From positions 1 through 64,000 of the forward strand of contig NZ_JAHCQH010000022.1 in the NCBI RefSeq assembly GCF_018449475.1: DNA of 64,000 nucleotides, read 5' to 3'. The stretch's first letter is position 1. Each line of letters opens with the position of its first letter. Source of the DNA: Ancylobacter radicis (GTDB lineage Bacteria > Pseudomonadota > Alphaproteobacteria > Rhizobiales > Xanthobacteraceae). Positions 25,348-35,300 of this stretch are shown here, one piece after another. The translations under genes were made by a program, and so were the position numbers. The notes below the pieces were generated by a model. The model searched no databases, was not told the DNA's origin, and saw only the letters and a list, made by a program, of their open reading frames with translations.

Positions 25348-25376
25348 CCTTCCCTCCCTATACAGGACCCGTAAGG
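25348..25376 (-). repeat. 29-bp inverted repeat, copy 2, with overlapping hairpin
   Basis: Reverse complement of 22222-22250 with one mismatch. It overlaps a hairpin GGGAGG-N7-CCTCCC (25340-25358) between the convergent polymerase-like and integrase genes, which may serve as a terminator although no T-run follows. Confidence 0.75.
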
Positions 25377-25382
25377 GCAGCC

Positions 25383-26880
25383 TCACCCGACCTTGAAGCG
25401 CGGGTACTGCGACACGGCGAGCGCCTTCGCCTTCAGTGTCACGTCCCCGTAGTCATCGCCAGCGGTGCGGCTCGCGTGCCCTTCAATGGCGTCCAGCACC
25501 CTCGGGTTCAGGCCAAGCTCCCGGCCGATGGTCTTGCGCGTGTGGCGCCAACCATGGTTCGGCTTCACGTCCTGTCCGATGATGCCGAGGTCGCGCAACC
25601 ATTCAACGAGTTGCTGAGCGACCTGCTTGGAGGGGTGGACATTGCTGGTGCGCTCTCCCGCGACAAAGAACAGCGGCCCCGGCTGCGATGCCTCGACGAA
25701 GCGGAGGAAGCCCTCCGCGATGACATGCTCATGCAGCGGCACGTCCCTGTATTGGCGGGTCTTCACCGAGCCCGCGTCGGGCGTGATGCGCATGTACCAG
25801 ATGCCGTCCGCCTGCCGGATGTCCTCCTTACGGAGCTGAGTGATTTCCGCGATGCGCGCGCCGGAATAGGCGCACAGCCACGGCGCCCAACGCTTGGCGG
25901 CGGCGGTCTGAGCGTATTCTCGCGGGGGCTTCTGATAATCGCGGGCGGCCTTCAGGATGGCGCTGGCCTCATCGTTCGTGAAGCCCTTCTCGCGGCTCTG
26001 CGGGCGCTCCGTGAGGCGCACCTTGACCCCCTTGGCGGGGTTCTCCGCGAGCTTCGCATTATCCACGGCCCATCCGAACACAGCCCGGAGAGCGGCGATT
26101 TCCGTATCGCGCACCGTCTTGGGCGAACGCACGCCTAGCCGCTCATCCTTCCACCGGATGACGTCCTCCTTCGTCACACGGCTCGCATCGTCGTGCTCAA
26201 CGAAGGCGATGAAGGCCCGGAGCACTGGCGTCCAACGGCGCTCTGTCTCGTTACCCTTGCCGGAGGCCCGAAGCTCCCGAAGATAGCCCTCGAAAAGCTC
26301 CATGATCGGCGTCGCGGGGGTGGCCGCTGCGGCCTGCTCGGGAGCCGATGGGGGCACCCATTCGGGGAAGCGGCTCTCCTCCGGGTCGGGCCGATAGTCG
26401 CCCTGGGCGTTCCTCTTGAGCTGCCGCGTGCTCTGCAAGAACGCCTTGTCCGCCTCGACCATCAGGCGCGCGCGGGTCGATTCATCGACCGTGAGGCCCT
26501 CGCGAAGCAGCTCCTCATTCAGTTCTGTGGCGAACCAGTCCAGCGGCTTGCCTGCCTTGGCCCGCTCCTCCGCGAGCGTCCCCAGCCGTTCCCATATCGT
26601 CGCCGGGCCGGGCTCCTCGCTCATCTCTGCCATCCACGCCTTGTAGACGCGGCCGGCAAGCGCAACGATTTGCTTCTGAGTGAGGACGGTCAGGCCCGAC
26701 TGGAGCGACTTGAAGCGCGCATTCCACTCGGCATCGAGCGGCGCGGCGCGTTCCTTGGCGGTGTCCGGGTCTCGGCTGGCGAAGGCTTTGCGAGATTTCC
26801 CGCTTCCCGACGCGCGCGTCGGGAAGCGCCTTGCGAAACCAGAAAATGCCGGTCTTAGGATGACGGAAGGGACGGATCAC
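25383..26880 (-). pseudogene. element integrase (tyrosine recombinase), probable frameshift
   Basis: The catalytic domain is intact: AYSGARIAEITQL (Arg), GWRHTRKTIGREL (His, Arg), the EGHASR box and Tyr in DDYGD near the C-terminus. An internal ATG at 26633 gives 416 residues with core-binding and catalytic domains. Upstream sequence is also coding: a GTG at 26880 starts IRPFRHPKTGIFWFRKALPD and VGKREISQSL, the usual N-terminus of island integrases, and the other frame continues ASRDPDTAKERAAPLDAEW into the 416-residue frame. One extra base near 26781 separates them. It may therefore be inactive, N-terminally truncated, or a sequencing error. It lies beside its tRNA target. Confidence 0.78.
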
Positions 26881-26985
26881 AGAAAGGGCGGGCCATGCGC
26901 CATGCCATTTGCAGCGCCATCCCGCAGCAATGGCAGCCGCAAAGCCTTGATCCATCGATAAAGTGCTGATCTTGAAGGCAAAGGC

Positions 26986-27060
<75 letters not shown>

Positions 27061-27311
27061 ATTGAGGCGTTCGGCTGTGTGCCGCCGAAGCGCGGGGACG
27101 TTTGCCACAGCGCGCCGGCCGGCGCAAGCGCCCGCGTTGCTATTCCCCAGTCTTAGCGTTCCGGCCGGCATGCGCGCCGGCTTCCCGGCGTCGCGTCCCG
27201 AGGCGTCGCGCCCTGTCGCGGTCTCTTGCCATGCCACCCTTTCCCCACGCTTGCACCGGCGCTATGGCTGGAGGCGGCCGCGCGTTCGCGGCCGGAAGGT
27301 GGAGACGTGGG

Positions 27312-27500
27312 ATGAGCCCGCCCGATGACGCGGACCGCGCGGCACGCCTTGCCGCGGCGCTGCGGGAGAACCTGAAGCGCCGCAAGGTGCAGGCGAAGGG
27401 GCGCACCGTTCCCGATACCGCGCGGGGCGATGCCGCGACTGACACCTCATCCGCGCCGCCGGTTTCCCCCTCCCGAGATACCACTGGGGAGACCGGCTGA
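27312..27500 (+). CDS. small conserved protein upstream of murA, 62 aa
   Basis: The protein begins MSPPDDADRAARLAAALREN and contains LRENLKRRKVQAKGR, a motif I associate with a short protein often found near murA or other housekeeping genes in Rhizobiales. A basic helix is followed by a disordered Thr/Ser/Pro tail. GGAGACGTGG precedes the ATG. Function unknown; a nucleic-acid or ribosome contact is possible from its charge. Nothing else is seen in 27061-27311. Confidence 0.6.
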   Translation: MSPPDDADRAARLAAALRENLKRRKVQAKGRTVPDTARGDAATDTSSAPPVSPSRDTTGETG

Positions 27501-27684
27501 AAGCCCCGCGTTGTGCGGCCTCGCCACTCGCGCTAGACCCTTTGGGAAATGTAGCCGGCGTGGGCGTTCCGAATCGGCGCCACGAATCGGCCCCATCGGC
27601 CGGTCATGTCGCCCGGACCGTCGCGAACGCCGCCGGGAGTGGCGGGCGCGCCGTCGTTCCGGGCGTTAAGGAGAACTGACATTC

Positions 27685-28974
27685 ATGGACCGCATCCGCA
27701 TCGTCGGCGGCAACCCGCTCAACGGAACGATCCCTATCTCCGGCGCCAAGAACGCCGCTCTGCCGCTGATGATCGCCGGCCTGCTCACCGACGAGAAGCT
27801 GGTGCTGGAAAATGTGCCGCGCCTCGCGGACGTCGCGCTGCTGCAGCGCATTCTCGGCAATCACGGCATCGACATCACGGTGAACGGCAAAAGGCGTGGC
27901 GACGATGCCTATGCCGGCCAGACCATGGAGATCGACGCCCGCGTCATCGTCGACACCACCGCGCCCTATGATCTGGTGTCGAAAATGCGCGCCAGCTTCT
28001 GGGTCATCGGCCCGCTTCTGGCGCGGATGGGCCAGGCCAAGGTCTCGCTGCCGGGCGGCTGCGCCATCGGCACGCGCCCGGTCGATTTCCATCTCGACGC
28101 GCTGCGCGCGCTCGGCGCCGAGATCGAGATCGACGCCGGTTACGTGCTGGCCCGCGCCCCCAAGGGGCTGAAGGGCGCGCGGATCGATTTCCCGAAAGTC
28201 TCGGTCGGCGCCACCCATACCGCGATCATGGCGGCGAGCCTGGCGGATGGCGAGACCATCATCGAGAACGCCGCGCGCGAGCCCGAGGTCGTCGATGTCG
28301 CCGATTGCATCAACGCCATGGGCGGGCGGATCGAGGGGCAGGGCAGCTCGACCATCCGCATCATCGGCGTGCCGCGCCTGCGCGGCGCGCGCCATTGCGT
28401 GCTGCCGGACCGCATCGAGACCGGCACCTATGCGATGGCGGTGGCGATGACCGGCGGCGACGTGCTGCTGGCCGGCGCCCGCGCGGACCTGCTCGAATCG
28501 GCGCTCGACACGCTGCGGCAGGCCGGCGCCGAGGTGACGGTCTCCAATGAAGGCCTGCGGGTGACGCGCAACGGCGCGGGGATTTCCCCGGTCGAGGTGT
28601 CGACCGCCCCCTATCCCGGCTTCCCGACCGATCTTCAGGCCCAGCTCATGGCGCTGACCACGCGGGCGCGCGGCACCTCGAAGATCACCGAGACGATCTT
28701 CGAGAACCGCTTCATGCATGTGCAGGAACTCGCCCGCCTCGGCGCCCGTATCCAGCTCGACGGCGAGACCGCGACCATCGAGGGCGTGGAAAAGCTCACC
28801 GGCGCCCCGGTGATGGCGACCGACCTGCGCGCCTCGGTGTCGCTGGTGATCGGCGCGCTGGCCGCCGAGGGCGAGAGCATGATCCACCGCGTCTACCATC
28901 TCGACCGCGGCTTCGAGCGGCTGGAGGAAAAGCTCTCCGCCTGCGGCGCCCAGATCGAGCGCCTCGCCGGCTGA
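27685..28974 (+). CDS. murA: UDP-N-acetylglucosamine 1-carboxyvinyltransferase MurA
   Basis: First committed step of peptidoglycan synthesis: transfer of enolpyruvate from PEP to UDP-GlcNAc in the cytoplasm. The 429-residue protein begins [20 protein letters not shown] and [17 protein letters not shown] and has the active-site loop [13 protein letters not shown], whose Cys is the fosfomycin target. The C-terminal [23 protein letters not shown] is also typical. AAGGAG lies 12 bases before the ATG. It is the first chromosomal core gene after the tRNA-Thr element. Confidence 0.97.
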   Translation: MDRIRIVGGNPLNGTIPISGAKNAALPLMIAGLLTDEKLVLENVPRLADVALLQRILGNHGIDITVNGKRRGDDAYAGQTMEIDARVIVDTTAPYDLVSKMRASFWVIGPLLARMGQAKVSLPGGCAIGTRPVDFHLDALRALGAEIEIDAGYVLARAPKGLKGARIDFPKVSVGATHTAIMAASLADGETIIENAAREPEVVDVADCINAMGGRIEGQGSSTIRIIGVPRLRGARHCVLPDRIETGTYAMAVAMTGGDVLLAGARADLLESALDTLRQAGAEVTVSNEGLRVTRNGAGISPVEVSTAPYPGFPTDLQAQLMALTTRARGTSKITETIFENRFMHVQELARLGARIQLDGETATIEGVEKLTGAPVMATDLRASVSLVIGALAAEGESMIHRVYHLDRGFERLEEKLSACGAQIERLAG

Positions 28975-29023
28975 GGGGGCGGGCGGGTCGCTGCATCCGG
29001 GGACGCCGTCATACACTCCCAAC

Positions 29024-29131
29024 ACGCCGTCCTTCCCGGGCTTGACCCAGGGATCCACGCCTTGCCCGCCGCCCGCCAGCCGAAGGCGTGGATGGCCGGG
29101 CCTGATCCCCGGATCACGTCCGGGGACGGTC
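29024..29131. repeat. dispersed palindromic intergenic repeat
   Basis: The 415-bp gap after murA has no gene but contains CCCGGGCTTGACCCAGGGATCCACG followed by a GTGGATGGCCGGG half and a second stem, CCCCGGATCACGTCCGGGG. Related copies lie at 43755-43806 and 43866-43964. The style matches the dispersed intergenic repeats common in Alphaproteobacteria. Confidence 0.7.
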
Positions 29132-29389
29132 CTGACGGTGTGGGGAGGGTGCCTATCGCCCAGCCTGCGACGGTGCAGGGCGGTCTCTTCGCCCGCCGCG
29201 CTGAGCGCCGGCTTGTCTGACCGTGGGCGGTTGGCGACGGACCTGCGCCCTGTCAAACGCCTCCGTAAAACTCGCCCCTAATCTCCGAAGTGGCCGTAAA
29301 AAACGACTGCGGGCTCGTGACCTTGGGTTAAGCCCCTGCTACGAAATTACCGGCGCGTCTTTGATAGGGTGCGGTTCGTGGGGGTGTCG

Positions 29390-32300
29390 ATGCGTTGTTC
29401 GTTGCGCGTAGTTCGGCGGCGGACCTTCGGTGCGTTCCACCCACTTAACTCGACCACCCTCTCGTCGGCGTCGCTTGGCGCGCTCATTCTGGCGCTGGCA
29501 TCGCCCGGTGCGGCGGCACAGCAGAGCATTTCCTGTCAGGCGGTTTCCTGTGCGACGGACAGCAGCACCTTCTACACGGCCATTAGCATTGGCTCCCCAG
29601 GTGGCGACTCGTCCGACAATGACTATCCCGGCGGCACGGGGGGCGCGGGGGGAACGGCCGAGATATCGAGCAGCGGCGGCGGCGCGATCGCCGTCGAGGC
29701 GACGGCAACTGGCGGTCAGGGCGGTGCCGGCGCCGAGGCCGGCCTGGATGGTGGGCATTTCACCAACGGCCCCTCCAATGGCGGAGCGGGCGGAACAGGC
29801 GGGACCGCCACGGCGGGTAATAGCGGCACGATCTCGATCCCCGGCGGTGCGCCGACACCTTTGTCCGCGGTGAGCGCCAACGCCTCAGGCGGCCAAGGTG
29901 GCGCGGCTCAGCAAGGTTCGGGGTCGAATGGTGGTTCGGATGGCGGCGGCGGCGGCCAGGGTGGCAGCGCGAGCACGACGAATAGCGGCACGTTGATACT
30001 GATCTCCAACTCGGCAAGCGGCCTTTCATCCTTCGCCAATGGCGGCGCCGGCGTGATGGGTGGCGGTGCGGCTGAGTTCGCCGGCGCGGGCAATAGCGGC
30101 AGTGGCGGCGAAGGCGGTAGCGCGAACGCGACCAACGCAGCCGGCGGGACGATCACCACGGCCGGTTCGGATGCCGCGGCCATCCTCCTCAGCGCCCAGG
30201 GTGGCATCGGCGCGGATGGCGCCGATCCCGGCAATTCCTACAGCGCCGGGAATGCTGGAAATGGCGGCAATGGTGGAACCATCGTCGCGAGCAATAGCGG
30301 CATCGTCACCACGTCCGGCCTGAGTTCGGCGGGCATATGGGCGAGTGCGGCCGGTGGCAATGGCGGTGCCGGCGGCGATGACGAGGGAAGCGGCACCGCC
30401 GGCGGGATCGGCGGCAAGGGCGGCAGCGTCACGCTGACGAATGCGGGCCGCATCACCACCAGCGGCCAGCAGTCCTATGGCCTCGGCGCCGATGCGATGG
30501 GGGGCGCCGGCGGTGAGGGCGGCTACGGGGCCGCGGAGTTCTCCTCCATCGGTTCGGCCGGCGGCGCCGGTCATGACGGCGGCACCGTGACGATCCGCAC
30601 GACGGCCGCGTCGATCATCATCACGAGCGGCGCGTCATCGCTGGGGATTTCCGCCGAAGCCAATGGCGGCGAGGGCGGCAATGGCGGGGGGTATAGCGCG
30701 GGGGCGGACACCCAAGGCGATGGCGGCGCGGCCGGCAATGGTGGCATCGCGACGGTAACGGCGCTCGGCACGGTGGCGACGTCCGGCGTCAATGCGTCGG
30801 GTGTCGGCGCCTTCGCTGTCGGCGGCAATGGCGGAACCAGCGGCAGCAATGCGACCGGCGGTCTGGGGGGCAAAGGTGGCATAGCCACGGCGATCGTGGG
30901 TCTCATGCCCAATGCCGGCAACGCGCCCACCACTTCTGGAAGCGGCTCGCCGGCCCTCGCGGTCGTCACTACCGGCGGGACGGGTGGGGCGGCGGATACG
31001 GGCGCGGCGGGCGGCGCCGGCGGCACATCGACGGCGATGGTCACCGGTATGCTCTCGACGACCGGCCTGGACTCGGCCGCCGCCTATATCGTCGCCAATG
31101 GCGGCGCGGCGGGCGACAGCACCGCCTCGCGCGGCACGAATGGCAGCAGCGGTGGTCTGGCCGGTACCGCGCGGCTCACCCTCGGCAACTCTCAGGGAGC
31201 GGTCACGGTCCTCTCCACCGATGGCGATGACTCCGCGGCGGCGGCCGTCCTGGCGATCGGCGGCGCCGGATCGGCCGCCTCGCCCGGGGATGGTTTCGGG
31301 GATGGCGGCACGGGCGGCGCCGGAGCTCAGGGCGGCACCATACAGGTCTTCACCTATGCCGGCGTCACGCTGGAAGCGGCCGGCTCCGGCTCGGCCGGCC
31401 TGCGTGCCGTGAGCGATGGCGGCGCCGGTGGCCAGGGGGGCAGTTTCTCGGCAAGCGGCACAGGCGGCGCGGGCGGCGCCACGCAAATCAGCGGCAGCGC
31501 CACGATCACCACAACGGGTGACGGGGGCACAGGCATTTTCGCCACCGCCTTGGGCGGCGCCGGCGGCAGCAATCCGACAACCGACCCGAACGAGATCGGC
31601 TATGGGGGGAATGGCGGCACCGGTGGCACGGTTATCCTTTCCAATGACGGGGTCATCAGTACATCCGGTGCGAGTGCCCACGGAATTTATGCCGCGGCGA
31701 CCGGTGGCGTCGCCGGTACGGGCATGGCGGGCAACGGCACTGATGGTGACGGCGGGACCGTCACCGTCAAGACGGGGGCCACCTCGTCCATCTCAGCCGC
31801 TGGGCTCGGTTCTTCGGCGATCCGGGCGGATGCCTCGGGCGGCAATGGCGGCACCATCGCCCTGACGATCGGTGGAACCGTCTCGACGCAGGGGTTCCTT
31901 GCACCGGCGCTGTTCGCCACCAGCGCGGGCGGCATCATCAATGACGCGGGCGACGCGGGCAATGGCGGGACGATCACCGTGAGCGCCGCGCTGGCCTTGC
32001 CCGCCAACGGCGCGACGGCTTCGGGCACCGCGTCGGCGGGCCTCTCCCTCGCCTCCACCGGAGGTGCCGGGCAGGGGACGAGTTCCGGGGGCTCCGGCGG
32101 GTCGGGCGGGTCTGTCTCTCTCGACTTCACCGGTGCCGTCACCACCACCGGGACCGAGCTCTTTCCGGGCTTCAGCGCGCTCTCGCCGGCAGTCTGGCTC
32201 ACCAGTGCCGGTGGTGCGGGCGGTGCCGCCGTCGATGGTTACGGCGCGCATGGCGGCACGGGCGGCGCGGGCGCAAGCGCAACGGTAAATTTCGGCACCG

Positions 32301-35300
32301 CCGCGGGCGCGGCGGCTCGGGCCATCACCTATGGCAGCGGTTCTGTCGGCCTCGGCGCCGTCAGCCAGGGGGGCGCCGGGGGCGGCGGCTCGCAGGCCAC
32401 GGCCGGCAACGCCAATGGCGGGCGCGGCGGAGCCGGCGGCAGCGCCGGTGCCAGCATCGTCACCGCCTATGCCGGCACCTCGGTGATGACCTATGGCGAC
32501 GCGTCCGCCGCCCTTTATGGGCTCAGCGCCGGCGGCGCGGCTGGCGACGGCTCGGACCAGAACGGCACGGTCGGCAATGCCGGCAGCGGTGGCGCGGGCG
32601 GAGACGGGGGCACGGTGCACGTGACCAGCGCAGCGTCGCTGACCACGTCCGGCTGGTCGTCCTACGGCATTTATGCCGCTGCTCTGGGTGGCGATGGCGG
32701 GTCCGGCGGGGTGTCCAACGAGGATTTCGACGCCGATGGCGGAGCGGGTGGGGCCGGTGGGGCGGGAGGATCGATCACCGTCACCTACGCCGTCACGGTC
32801 AGCAATGACGGGACCATCATCACGAGCGGCGACGCTGCCTATGCCATTTATGGGTTGAGCCAGGGCGGAAGCGGCGGCGCGGGCGGCGGCGCGAATGGCG
32901 ACATCGTTGAGCAGGGCGGCAATGCCGGCACGGGCGGCGCCGGAGCCGGCATCTCGCTGACCAATAGCGGCGCGCTGACCACCACCGGCGATCAGGGCTA
33001 CGGGCTGTTCGGCCAGTCGATCGGCGGCGGCGGCGACATGGGCGGATCGGCCGGCGGTATCGGCCTCATCAACATCACGGTGGGTGGGAATGGCAGCGGC
33101 GGCGGCGCGGGCGGCGCGGTCAGCCTGACCAATAGCGGCGCCATCAGCACCACGAACGATTCCGCCATCGGCATCTATGGCCTGAGCGTCGGCGGAGCAG
33201 GCGGCGCGGGCGGCACGGTCAGCACGACCGAACTGGCGTTCATCGTGCCTGCCGTCACCGTCGCGCTGGGTGGCGGGGGCGGGTTCGGCGGCAATGGCGG
33301 CAATGTCGGCATCATCAACACCGCGCCCATCGCGACGGTGGGTCTCGACGCGATCGGCATTTCCGCACTGAGCGTCGGCGGGGGCGGTGGATCGGGCGGC
33401 AACGCGGATTCGAGCTCCTACAGCCTCGGTTTCGGCGAGATTCCCAGCATCTCCGTGACGGTGGGACTCGGCGGCTCGGGTGCGGATGGCGGCGACGGCG
33501 GCAGTGTCACCGTGGCAAGCGCCGCGACCATCACCACCCAGAGCGACCAGGCCTTTGCCATTCACGCCCAGTCGATCGGCGGGGGCGGAGGCAATGGCGG
33601 CAACGCGGCGACCTCGACCTACACCTACGGCTCCTCGCTCGATCTCGCGCTCTCGGTCAGCCTGGGCGGCAGCGGCGGTGGCGGGGGGATCGGCAACGCC
33701 GTCACGGTCGAAAATGGCTTCGGCGGTTCCCTGTGGACGGGTGGCTTCGCGGCCGACGCCATTTACGCGTCCAGCATCGGCGGGGGCGGCGGCAGCGGCG
33801 GGACCGGCACGGCCGCCACATCGGTGAGCCTGCCGGTGTCATGGTCGGGGCAGGTCAATGGCGTCAATCTCAGTACCGACCTGATCCCGTTCTCGTTCAA
33901 CGAATCCTTTGCGGCCAGCATTGGCATTGGCGGCGCGGGCGGATCGGGCAATGTGGGCGGCGAGGTGCTTGTCACCAATGCCGGATCCATCGCCACCATC
34001 GGCATCGATGCCCGTGGCATTTTCGCCCAGTCGGTCGGCGGCGGGGGCGGCAGTGGGGCGGCCGGCCAGGCCGCCGGGACCGACGACTATCAGCTGAACC
34101 TTTCGGTGGGCGGCTCGGGCGGCAGCGGCGGCAATGGCGGTGGGGTGGAGGTCGCCAACATTGCCGGGGGCAGCATTTCCACGGCGGCGGACGGGGCGCA
34201 TGGCATTCAGGCGCAGTCCGTCGGCGGCGGCGGCGGCAGCGGCGGAACCGCCTCCTCCGATCCCGGCGGAGCGACGGGCGGCCTGATGGAATATCTCACG
34301 GCTTCGATGCTGAAATCGATCCTCGCCTACAAGCTCCCCGCCTATGCCGCGAACGAGGCTGTCAAGCTCGAATTCCCGACGACGGAGGCCAATATCGGCG
34401 TCGGTGGGGCCGGCGGTGCGGCGGGCGATGGCGGGCAGGTCGCCGTCTCGAACATCGGCACCATCAGCACGCTGGGTGACGTCGCCTTCGGCGTCTTCGC
34501 GCAGTCCGTCGGCGGCGGTGGCGGCAATGGCGGTGGCGCCACCATGGCCGGCAGCAATGTCATCAACATCGATGTCGGCGTCGGCGGCGCCGGCGGCGCG
34601 GCGGGTACTGGACAGCTTGTCGAGGTGACCAATCTCGGTGTCATCCGCACGGCCGGCGACTCCGCTTTCGGCATATTTGCGCAGTCGGTGGGCGGCGGCG
34701 GTGGTCTGGGGGCACTCGCGACCGATTCCACCAGCCTGTCCCTCACCGCGGCGATCACCGTCGGCGGTTCAAACGCCCAGAACCCGAACAACAGCAATAC
34801 GCTGGAGGGGGCGACCGGCAGCGCGATGGCCGTTCAGGTCACTAACAGCGGGGCGATTATCACCACCGGGAGTGAAGCGCATGCGCTGGTGGCGCAGTCC
34901 ATCGGCGGCGGCGGCGGCCTCTTCGTCCTCAACCCCGAGGAGCCCGGCCTGACCGAGCCGAGCAACGCCGAGATCATCGCGCTGCAAAACCAGATCCTCG
35001 CGGAATTGCAGACGCTCGGTGTCGATCTCGACGCGCTGGCGAGCAGCTACGCGGAAAAGCTCTACAATGCGAGCGGGACGGTCGATCTGGCCATCGGCGG
35101 CTCCTCGCTGACCTCGGGCGGTGGCGGCGCTGTCACCATTACCCATGACGGCGCGATCGCGACGTCGGGCGACAATGCCTTCGGTATTCTGGCTCAATCC
35201 ATCGGCGGCGGCGGCGGTCTCGCGACGGACGGGGCCGGCGCGACCATGCCTGTCACGGTGAGCGGCAGCGTGGGCGGCAGCGGCAGCGGCGCGGGCGGCG

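Noticed and set aside
27604-29256. 550-codon minus-strand frame opposite murA
   Set aside because: Antisense shadow of a clear murA in high-GC DNA.
31793-33565. 590-codon and other frames opposite the autotransporter
   Set aside because: Produced by the GGC-rich repeats of the real gene; Arg/Ala/Gly-rich nonsense.
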